Assembly: GCA_964393525.1 (NCBI GenBank)
Contig: CAYMTV010000031.1
Span: 1 to 10,560, forward strand
Reading direction: 5' to 3'
DNA length: 10,560 nucleotides
From: CAYMTV01 sp964393525
GTDB lineage: Bacteria; Patescibacteriota; Microgenomatia; Daviesbacterales; UBA10151
In this document: in pieces, positions 1 through 5,573 of the stretch
How the letters are laid out: every line of letters begins with the position of its first letter
Numbering within the stretch: the first letter of the stretch is position 1
Position numbers and translations under genes: made by a program
The notes under the pieces: generated by a model
The model's database searches: none
Seen by the model: only the letters and a program-made list of their open reading frames with translations
What the model was told of the DNA's origin: nothing

Positions 1-177
1 CTACAAAGCTCAAATAGTTGGTATTTACTTGCCCTTTTTCCTATCGCAGTTTTTGGCTCGTTTCTTGGTAAGAAAATAGTAGAGAAAGTTCCCCAAAAAT
101 CATTCAAAAAGATCGTTCTTGTCGCTATCCTACTTATTAGCATTCAGCTTATCTATACAGGATTGTTTAAGAAGTGA
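1..177 (+). CDS. TSUP (TauE/SafE-like) membrane transporter, C-terminal fragment
   Basis: The reading frame is open from base 1 and ends at TGA 175-177, giving the last 58 residues of a protein that begins outside the window. The fragment has a hydrophobic helix (LLALFPIAVFGSFLG), a short basic loop (KKIVEKVPQKSFKK), a second hydrophobic helix (IVLVAILLISIQLIYTGLF) and a two-lysine end. A glycine-rich helix with GxxxG-like spacing, a basic loop containing 'VP..', and a final Leu/Ile helix is the usual C-terminus of the TauE/SafE (TSUP) family. That family exports or imports small anions such as sulfite or organosulfonates across the cytoplasmic membrane. The substrate cannot be told from this fragment. 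The strong terminator just downstream separates it from the signalling genes. Another polytopic transporter with a similar last hairpin is possible. Confidence 0.68.
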   Translation, partial: LQSSNSWYLLALFPIAVFGSFLGKKIVEKVPQKSFKKIVLVAILLISIQLIYTGLFKK

Positions 178-213
178 AGCTTTTTAAGCGTAAGCAGGCT
201 GTATTTCAAAGGT

Positions 214-243
214 GGTTTGCTTCACAGCAAGCAAATCTTTTTT
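214..243 (+). terminator. Rho-independent terminator after the TSUP gene
   Basis: A 9-bp stem, GGTTTGCTT (214-222) with AAGCAAATC (229-237), contains one G-T pair and closes a 6-base loop CACAGC. It is followed directly by six T residues (238-243). Stem, short loop and U-tract are all present. It sits 37 bases after the transporter stop codon and well before the next start, so it should end transcription of the upstream gene and make 313 the start of a separate unit. Confidence 0.8.
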
Positions 244-262
244 ACTAAATTCTTCCCATCAA

Positions 263-292
263 TTTACAAAGTCCATATCATACTGGGATAAA
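263..292 (+). promoter_or_regulatory. weak candidate promoter for the HTH/CheB-CheR kinase unit
   Basis: TTTACA (263-268) resembles a -35 box. GATAAA (287-292) lies 18 bases later and is only a fair -10 match; the overlapping TAAAAT (289-294) is a better -10 but leaves a 20-base spacer. A promoter is expected here because a terminator lies just upstream and a tightly linked gene set begins at 313. Both -10 candidates lie inside or at the edge of the inverted repeat 278-316. The transcript leader would be only about 10-15 bases long. Confidence 0.3.
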
Positions 293-316
293 ATGGGGTA
301 AAAAGTCCCAGTATGA
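278..316. promoter_or_regulatory. perfect 11-bp inverted repeat over the HTH gene start (operator-like)
   Basis: TCATACTGGGA (278-288) is repeated in exact reverse complement as TCCCAGTATGA (306-316), with a 17-base spacer. The ATG of the HTH gene (313-315) is part of the right arm, and the candidate -10 sequences lie at the left arm and in the A/T-rich start of the spacer. No T-tract follows, so it is not a terminator. The centre-to-centre distance of the arms is 28 bases, about 2.7 helical turns. The site could be bound by the HTH protein itself, or fold in mRNA and hide the start codon. Autoregulation is an inference. Confidence 0.6.
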
Positions 317-528
317 GTAGTAAAAACTTGATTAATGGAAATCAAAAACTCTTAAATGTATCCAAAGCTGCAAAGCTTCTCTCTGTTAGCCCAAAAACTA
401 TCAGAAGATGGGCTCAAAGTAAAAAAATAAATGGTTTAAAAGTTGGTCTGCGGGGGGACTGGAGGTTTACAAAAGATAATTTATTGGACATGGTAAAGCC
501 GAATAAAAAGAAGGATGAGTCTAAATGA
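313..528 (+). CDS. small excisionase/MerR-like HTH DNA-binding protein
   Basis: This 71-residue protein is essentially one winged helix-turn-helix of the excisionase/HTH_17 type. After a short polar N-terminus, residues about 14-63 read LNVSKAAKLLSVSPKTIRRW, then a basic turn, then a wing with GLRGDWRFTKDNLLDMV. The 'S..AA.LL.VS..TIRRW' pattern and the wing ending in 'R(F)T...L' are typical of MerR/BldC/Xis-like DNA-binding domains. It is expected to bind DNA as a dimer or cooperatively. There is no sensor or dimerisation domain. The C-terminus is Lys-rich. No integrase or phage gene is nearby, so a transcription factor role is more likely than recombination. It overlaps the next gene by ATGA (525-528), so it is probably co-translated with the CheB-CheR kinase. 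ATG 313 has no good ribosome binding site; the nearest G-run is GGGG at 295-298. Confidence 0.8.
   Translation: MSSKNLINGNQKLLNVSKAAKLLSVSPKTIRRWAQSKKINGLKVGLRGDWRFTKDNLLDMVKPNKKKDESK
511..515 (+). promoter_or_regulatory. ribosome binding site for the CheB-CheR kinase
   Basis: AAGGA lies 9 bases before ATG 525, inside the end of the HTH gene. It supports the start at 525 in combination with the ATGA overlap. It is one of the better Shine-Dalgarno sequences in this window, where several starts have none. Confidence 0.6.
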
Positions 529-3500
529 AAAAGATCAAACCAATTGTCTTTTTCCCAATTGTCGGCATTGGTGCATCAGCCGGCGGGCTTGAAGCAGCCT
601 CAGAATTTCTAAAAGCACTCCCTCCAAATACTGGAATGGCATATATTTTAGTCTCCCATCTTGAGCCAACCCATGAGAGTATGCTATCTGAAATTCTGTC
701 TCAATCTACAACTATGCCAACTAGGGAAGTCAAAGAAGGAATGGGGGTTGAACCCAACCATGTCTATATTATCCCACCTAATACCAATATGACCATTTCA
801 AATGGCATTTTAAAACTAATATCCCGGATTAAAACAGGTGGCCCGCAGATGCCTATTGACCACTTCTTTCTCTCCCTTGCGAAAGACCAGGGAAACCACG
901 CAATCGGTATCATTCTTTCAGGAGCAGCTACAGATGGCTCCCTTGGATTAAAAGCCATTAAAGATGCCGGTGGCATCACCTTTGCCCAGGAGGAGAAAAG
1001 TGCCAAATACTCCAGCATGCCTCACAGCGCCATTGCTACAGGTAGTGTTGACTTTATCCTGACACCTGAAAAGATCGCCAAGGAGCTTACCAGATTGAGC
1101 ATCCACCCCTATCTTAACCATAAAGCTGATAAGGAAAAAGATTTGAGTGAGATTTTTCTCTTACTTAAAGGCAATAAAAACATTGATTTTAGCCAATATA
1201 AGCAAACAACACTGAATCGGCGGATAGATCGGCGGATGCTCTTAAATAAGCTTAGTTTTTTAGAATATCTAAAACTTTTAAAAGATAACCCACAAGAACT
1301 TGAAGCTCTGTATCAAGATATGCTTATTACGGTTACCCGTTTCTTTAGAGAGCCTGAAAAATTTGAGGCGCTAAAAACAGTTGTATTCCCAAACATTCTT
1401 AAGAATAGGCAGCAGCCTCAGGTGCCAATCCGCATTTGGGTACCAGGCTGTTCAACCGGAGAGGAGGCCTACTCAATTGCCATATGCTTGCTGGAGTTTT
1501 TAAGCAGTAAATTAAGTAATATTCCTGTTCAGATTTTTGCAACTGATATTAATGAACAGGCGATTAAGAAAGCTCGTCTTGGCATTTACCCGCAAGGTAT
1601 TGTTTCTGATGTCAGCCCAAAGCGTCTGGAGCGCTTTTTTGCCAAGCTAGATGGTAACTATCAGATTATCAAGCAGCTTCGCGATATGTGTACTTTTGCG
1701 CCGCACAACCTAACAGTTGATCCTACTTTCTCAAAACTTGATCTGATAAGTTGTTGCAATGTCCTAATCTATATGGGGCAGCCCTTGCAGCAAAAGATAT
1801 TGTCAATGTTTCATTATGCCCTAAACCCCGCTGGGTTTTTGATGCTTGGTGACTCCGAAACAATAGGCAATTCAACTGATATCTTTTTACCAATGGATAA
1901 AAAACATAAAATTTATTCCAGAAAGCAAACCGCAACCAGACCGCATCTTGACTTTTACACCCCTGCCACAAAGGAAAAGCCAATCGCTGCTCAGATAAAT
2001 AGCATCAGCCAAAACCTCATGCCGGAAAAGAATACTCAAAGTGAAATTGACAAAATTCTTATCAGTAAGTATGCACCAGCCAGCGTTTTGGTTAGTGACG
2101 ATTTGGATATTCTCGAATTTCGTGGGCCAACCAGGCGTTTCCTTGAGCATCCACCGGGTCATGCCAGTTTAAATCTTTTAAAAATGGCACCGGAAAGTTT
2201 ACTACTTGAGCTTCGCAGACTGATTTATAAAGCCCAGAAAGGGGGAAAGTCGGCTAGAAAAGAAAACGTATTAGTCAATATAAATGGGCCTGCACGTACT
2301 ATTAGTTTAGAGGTACTTCCAATAAAGAACTCCTTTTTTTTAATTCTTTTTGAAGAGCCTCCTGCAACTTTGGAGAATCCTCCCCTAAAGCTTCACTCAA
2401 AAAAGGCTAACCGAGAAATAAAACAACTTGAACAAGAGCTATCAGACACTCAAAAGTATTTACAGTCAATTATTAAAGAGCATGACACGACAAATGAAGA
2501 ACTCAAAGCAGCCAATGAAGAAATGCTCTCATCAAACGAGGAGCTGCAAAGTATTAATGAAGAGCTGGAAACCAGCAAAGAAGAGATTCAATCCACCAAT
2601 GAAGAATTGATCACGGTTAATGAAGAATTGCAAAACCGCAATGAGCAGTTAAGGCAAGCCGGAGACTTAAACCTGGCAATAATCGAAACTGTCCGCGAAC
2701 CCTTGGTTATTCTTAATGGTTCGCTTCGTGTCCAATCAGCCAATTCAGCGTTTTATAAATCCTTTCAGGTAACCAAAGAACAGACTGAGGGTATATTGGT
2801 CTATGAACTGGGGCAAGGCCAGTGGAACATTCCCAAGCTTCGCAGGCTTTTAGAGGACATTCTACCCAAGAAAACCCAGTTTACAAACTTTGAAGTTGAG
2901 CATAGATTTCCAACAATTGGACACAAAATCATGCTTTTAAATGCCCGCCAAATTAAAGAATTAAAATTGATACTTCTGGCTATTGAAGATGTTACTGAGA
3001 AAAGGGAGATAGAGCGCCATCAGAAGATGGAGCAGCGAAAAGATGAGTTTATTACCTTGGCTTCCCATGAGTTAAAAACTCCAATTACTACTATTAAAGG
3101 GTATACGGATATTCTTACTAAGCAATTTAAAAAAACCAAACAGGTTAAATACCTGCCGTATGTTTCCAAGATGGATTTTCAAATCAGTAGGTTGACTGCT
3201 TTAGTAAACGAGCTGCTTGATGTCTCCAAAATCCAAACAGGTAAATTAGACCTTCATAAAGAAGACATAAAAATTGACAATTTCATTAAAGGAATAGTTT
3301 TAGATATGCAACAAACAAACGAAAGGCACCACTTAAGCTTTGAAAGCAATACTAAAAATACCATGATTGCGGCAGACAAATATCGTTTGTCTCAAGTAAT
3401 GGTCAACCTAATCTCTAATGCCATTAAATATTCTCCTAAGAGTGATAAGGTAGCTATTAAGACAAAATTAGATAAGGATCATATCATAGTTAGTATCCAG

Positions 3501-3719
3501 GATTTCGGGATTGGAATTTCTGTCAAAGATCAGCCAAAAATATTTGATCGTTTCTTTCAGGCTCAAACCAATATTAGACAGAGCTCTTTTGGGCTAGGTC
3601 TGGGTTTATATATCTCCGCCGAGATTATCAAAAGACATAAAGGTAAAATTTGGGTAGATTCAGTCAAAGGACATGGATCTACTTTCTACTTCAAATTGCC
3701 GATAACGAAAAACCCATGA
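525..3719 (+). CDS. CheB-CheR-PAS-coiled coil-PAS-histidine kinase fusion protein
   Basis: This 1064-residue soluble signalling protein has, in order: a CheB methylesterase domain (about 11-195) with catalytic Ser18 in GIGASAGG, His45 in VSHLEP and Asp137 in ATDGS; a CheR methyltransferase domain (about 205-470) with FFREP, the SAM-binding loop GCSTGEEAYS (308-317) and FATDIN; a PAS-like domain typical of such fusions (about 509-610); a coiled coil of NEEL-type 7-residue repeats (657-712); a second PAS (about 714-832); HisKA with phospho-acceptor His848 in SHELKTP; and HATPase_c with Asn961/Asn965, DFGIGI from Asp993 and GLGLGL from 1023. It lacks the N-terminal receiver of classical CheB. 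No membrane segment is visible. The CheR motif usually written CRNVLIY reads CCNVLIY, with Cys411 in place of Arg. CheB/CheR fusions of this kind are known family-wide; whether they modify receptors is unclear, and no chemoreceptor is in view. The likely partner is the receiver protein that overlaps its 3' end by ATGA. Confidence 0.93.
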   Translation: MKKIKPIVFFPIVGIGASAGGLEAASEFLKALPPNTGMAYILVSHLEPTHESMLSEILSQSTTMPTREVKEGMGVEPNHVYIIPPNTNMTISNGILKLISRIKTGGPQMPIDHFFLSLAKDQGNHAIGIILSGAATDGSLGLKAIKDAGGITFAQEEKSAKYSSMPHSAIATGSVDFILTPEKIAKELTRLSIHPYLNHKADKEKDLSEIFLLLKGNKNIDFSQYKQTTLNRRIDRRMLLNKLSFLEYLKLLKDNPQELEALYQDMLITVTRFFREPEKFEALKTVVFPNILKNRQQPQVPIRIWVPGCSTGEEAYSIAICLLEFLSSKLSNIPVQIFATDINEQAIKKARLGIYPQGIVSDVSPKRLERFFAKLDGNYQIIKQLRDMCTFAPHNLTVDPTFSKLDLISCCNVLIYMGQPLQQKILSMFHYALNPAGFLMLGDSETIGNSTDIFLPMDKKHKIYSRKQTATRPHLDFYTPATKEKPIAAQINSISQNLMPEKNTQSEIDKILISKYAPASVLVSDDLDILEFRGPTRRFLEHPPGHASLNLLKMAPESLLLELRRLIYKAQKGGKSARKENVLVNINGPARTISLEVLPIKNSFFLILFEEPPATLENPPLKLHSKKANREIKQLEQELSDTQKYLQSIIKEHDTTNEELKAANEEMLSSNEELQSINEELETSKEEIQSTNEELITVNEELQNRNEQLRQAGDLNLAIIETVREPLVILNGSLRVQSANSAFYKSFQVTKEQTEGILVYELGQGQWNIPKLRRLLEDILPKKTQFTNFEVEHRFPTIGHKIMLLNARQIKELKLILLAIEDVTEKREIERHQKMEQRKDEFITLASHELKTPITTIKGYTDILTKQFKKTKQVKYLPYVSKMDFQISRLTALVNELLDVSKIQTGKLDLHKEDIKIDNFIKGIVLDMQQTNERHHLSFESNTKNTMIAADKYRLSQVMVNLISNAIKYSPKSDKVAIKTKLDKDHIIVSIQDFGIGISVKDQPKIFDRFFQAQTNIRQSSFGLGLGLYISAEIIKRHKGKIWVDSVKGHGSTFYFKLPITKNP
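2493..2660 (+). repeat. eight in-frame 7-residue coiled-coil repeats (NEEL type)
   Basis: Within the fusion kinase, residues 657-712 consist of eight consecutive 7-residue units of the form NEELxxx. Minor variants are NEEM, KEEI and NEQL. The heptad spacing with a Leu/Met/Ile at a fixed position predicts a parallel dimeric coiled coil, or signalling helix. It joins the CheB-CheR-PAS part to the second PAS and the kinase. The DNA repeats imperfectly around AATGAAGAA, so the unit could slip or expand, but codon changes show it is not recent. Confidence 0.8.
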
Positions 3720-4117
3720 GCAAAAAAAAGGAAAGTCCCAAGCAAAGGATATTAGTTTGTGATGATGATACTGGTGTGGTGGAGGTTATTACAATAATAC
3801 TGGAGGAGGAAGGACATGAGGTAATAACATTAAATTCCGGTAAAGCTATCCAAAAAAGAGTCCAGGAATATTTACCGGATGTTATCTTACTTGATATTTG
3901 GATGCCGGGAATAGATGGTAAGCAAGTGACCAAGTTATTAAAAAATAATCCAAATACAAGACACATCCCCATTATTGTTATCTCTGCCCTAAATGATGTC
4001 CAAAATTTAGCCAAAGAGGCTGGAGCAGATGACTTTTTGGCCAAGCCTTTTCAGATGAATGGCTTACTAGCTTTAGTAAAAAAGTATTCTAATAAAAATA
4101 TTGAAAAGTTCCATTAA
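3716..4117 (+). CDS. single-domain response regulator (receiver only)
   Basis: The chosen start ATG 3716 overlaps the stop of the kinase as ATGA (3716-3719) and gives 133 residues. A longer frame back to 3650 would lie inside the kinase and adds nothing receiver-like. It is a complete CheY-like receiver: acidic pocket Asp16-Asp18 in VCDDD, phospho-acceptor Asp60 in LLDIWMPG, Ser90 in VISAL and Lys110 in AKPF. There is no DNA-binding or enzymatic output domain after about residue 125. It should be phosphorylated by His848 of the fusion kinase, to which it is translationally coupled. It would act through protein contact or as a phosphorelay shuttle. There is no visible Shine-Dalgarno, consistent with re-initiation. 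The receiver at 7954-8319 is a paralogue with the same C-terminal pattern (KPF.MN.LL..VKKY). Confidence 0.92.
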   Translation: MSKKKESPKQRILVCDDDTGVVEVITIILEEEGHEVITLNSGKAIQKRVQEYLPDVILLDIWMPGIDGKQVTKLLKNNPNTRHIPIIVISALNDVQNLAKEAGADDFLAKPFQMNGLLALVKKYSNKNIEKFH

Positions 4118-4136
4118 AATACAACACACTTTGTGC

Positions 4137-4160
4137 TTGAAAGATACGGTATTTTCAATT
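4137..4160 (+). terminator. possible terminator hairpin after the first signalling unit
   Basis: TTGAAA(G)ATA (4137-4146, with one bulged G) pairs with TATTTTCAA (4150-4158) around a CGG loop, giving nine A/T-rich pairs. Only a short, interrupted T-run follows (TTTGCTTTG). The position, just after the receiver stop and before a promoter-like sequence, suits a terminator, but the stem is weak and the U-tract is poor. Confidence 0.3.
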
Positions 4161-4180
4161 TGCTTTGCGATAGTAAAAGA

Positions 4181-4211
4181 TTGAATTTTATTAGATAAAT
4201 CTTTGTATAAT
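4181..4211 (+). promoter_or_regulatory. promoter candidate for the GEVED-domain gene
   Basis: A perfect -10 box TATAAT (4206-4211) is preceded by TTGAAT (4181-4186), a 4/6 match to the -35 consensus, with a slightly long 19-base spacer. Transcription would begin near 4218 and leave a leader of about 75 bases. A second TATAAT at 4273-4278 has no -35 partner and lies too close to the start codon. The site is in the 174-base gap between the receiver gene and the GEVED gene, where a new transcription unit would be expected. Confidence 0.45.
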
Positions 4212-4291
4212 AATTCAAGGAATGGCGAGCCAGATAGGACGCTGGAGAAAAATATTTTGAAACTACTGGGTATATAATTGGAAAGTTAAAT

Positions 4292-5398
4292 ATGAATCCA
4301 AAACTGATTGCTATAGTTGTAGGTTTTCTTATTTTAGGTTTTGTTGGGTATTTTATCTTTGCCAACATAGTAAATAGATTGCCTAAAACAAACTTGCCCG
4401 AGGGTGGGGCAGTTGGGGCTGACTTTGACTTTGGAGATGCACCGGATGGAAAGCAGGGACAGGAGTTTCCATCTCTACTAAGCTCTAATGGCGCTCGTGT
4501 CAAAAAAACCGATGATGTTTGGCTTGGGCAAACTGTAACTTATGAAAAAGACTCCAAACAGGTGGATAGCGATGAAGCCGATGATGGGGTTAAGATCAAC
4601 GCAAATTCTTGCAAACAAAGCACAGCCTACTTTTTTGTTCGTATTAGAAACCTAGGGAAAATATCTGGGACTGCCTATCTGAATTTGTATGCAGATTGGA
4701 ATAAGGATGGTAGGTGGAGTGGCAGCGATGAATGCGCAGCGGAATGGGCAGTGCAAAATTTCCCGATTGATCTTGGAAAACAAACTGATGAAGCCGCTGT
4801 TTACCAAACTCAATTTACTGCCGGGAAAAGCATAGAAGAAATTTGGTACCGAGGGACAATCACACTTGATCAGCAAATGAATGAGAGTGCAACCGGTGAA
4901 TTCAACAGTGGCGAGGTTGAAGATTGGAACCCAAGCGAAATACAAAAAGATTATTGGTTGTATTGCGATCCGTATCCCCTGGTTTTAAATCACGGCGATG
5001 AAAAAACAGTAACAATCAAAGCAGATCCAACTAGCCAAAAAATTAAATCGGTTGCTTTGAGCACTTTGGTTGCGCCCGACAATGATATCAGAAAAATAAC
5101 CCAAAACGGAAATAGTTTTACTTACAAATCAAAAAAGGTTGATGGCCCAAAACGCGATGAGCCTGATGCTATCCCTTACTCGGCAGAATTTACCGATGGC
5201 GAAAAGTGGTGGGACTTCTGTCCAGTAACAGTGCGTCATGATCAGCCAATCAAAATCCCCAGCAAAAGAGGTTTACCAGTCCCTTCCCTGATTCCTAAAG
5301 TGGAGACTAAATCAGGAGGGTCAACTAAAACGCCAGAGCCTGAGCAAACCGAATCCCATCCAATCCAAGAAGAAGTTCCTGGGGTTATGAAGTTTTAG
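4292..5398 (+). CDS. membrane-anchored extracytoplasmic GEVED-domain protein
   Basis: This 368-residue protein starts with a transmembrane helix (about residues 5-27, rich in Ile, Val, Phe and Gly) after one lysine. There is no clear signal peptidase site, so it is likely a signal anchor with the rest outside the membrane. Residues about 45-215 carry landmarks of the GEVED domain family: DFGDAPDG near the start, LYADWNKDGRW in the middle (an Asp/Asn-rich turn that may bind calcium) and the signature GEVEDW at the end. A second part (about 218-325) has alternating beta-type residues and no family I recognise. The end is Pro-, Ser- and Thr-rich and looks disordered. GEVED domains occur in secreted and cell-surface proteins; their exact function is not established. 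GGAAAG at 4280-4285 is a suitable ribosome binding site six bases before ATG 4292. The gene divides the two kinase units and is probably transcribed alone. Confidence 0.75.
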   Translation: MNPKLIAIVVGFLILGFVGYFIFANIVNRLPKTNLPEGGAVGADFDFGDAPDGKQGQEFPSLLSSNGARVKKTDDVWLGQTVTYEKDSKQVDSDEADDGVKINANSCKQSTAYFFVRIRNLGKISGTAYLNLYADWNKDGRWSGSDECAAEWAVQNFPIDLGKQTDEAAVYQTQFTAGKSIEEIWYRGTITLDQQMNESATGEFNSGEVEDWNPSEIQKDYWLYCDPYPLVLNHGDEKTVTIKADPTSQKIKSVALSTLVAPDNDIRKITQNGNSFTYKSKKVDGPKRDEPDAIPYSAEFTDGEKWWDFCPVTVRHDQPIKIPSKRGLPVPSLIPKVETKSGGSTKTPEPEQTESHPIQEEVPGVMKF

Positions 5399-5463
5399 TC
5401 ATTGGCTAATCATCCCACTTGGCGAATCGTGTACTTCTTATACAAGCTGCTTTTTAAAAGAAA

Positions 5464-5496
5464 GGGTGTCAAGCTAGTACACCCTCCAGGTGTACT
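5464..5496 (+). promoter_or_regulatory. overlapping alternative hairpins / palindrome upstream of the second kinase
   Basis: AGTACACC (5476-5483) and GGTGTACT (5489-5496) form a perfect 8-bp stem with a CTCCA loop. An upstream segment GGGTGT (5464-5469) can instead pair with ACACCC (5479-5484). The two stems share bases and exclude each other. No T-tract follows. A third copy of GTGTACT lies at 5429-5435. This may be a leader switch or a repeated protein-binding site. It sits in the 175-base gap before the second kinase, in which I found no convincing promoter. Confidence 0.45.
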
Positions 5497-5573
5497 GTCA
5501 AGGTCGAACAGATTTTAACTTCTAACCCAATTCTTACACTCCCCAGGTATATTCCCTCTTAGTGGAGCAAATG

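Noticed and set aside
313..528. Phage or integrative element excisionase
   Set aside because: The HTH is of the excisionase/MerR fold, but there is no integrase, attachment-like repeat, tRNA gene or phage gene nearby, and the protein is coupled to a signalling gene.
764..1018. Open frame on the minus strand within the CheB region
   Set aside because: It lies fully opposite the CheB domain with intact catalytic motifs; its translation has no recognisable domain. It is a shadow frame, as are the other minus-strand frames opposite the kinases, receivers and nucleotidyltransferase.
2428..2610. Lys/Ser-rich + strand frame of 60 codons
   Set aside because: It is a frame-shifted reading of the NEEL heptad repeats in the fusion kinase, whose own frame continues unbroken.
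3650..3715. N-terminal extension of the first receiver protein
   Set aside because: The added residues come from reading the end of the kinase gene in another frame; the ATGA overlap at 3716 gives a normal receiver N-terminus.
4220..4250. Riboswitch in the leader of the GEVED gene
   Set aside because: A few bases (GGACGC) recall a cyclic-dinucleotide riboswitch, but the needed helices and tetraloop receptor are not there.
4273..4278. Second TATAAT before the GEVED gene
   Set aside because: It has no -35 partner at proper spacing, and the transcript would start only a few bases before the start codon.
4114..4503. Minus-strand open frame of 129 codons over the gap and the GEVED gene start
   Set aside because: It covers the promoter-like region and the start of a better-supported + strand gene, and has no domain-like pattern.
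5419..5444. Promoter TTGGCG ... TATACA upstream of the second kinase
   Set aside because: The spacer is only 14 bases and the -35 match is weak, so I do not list it as a feature.
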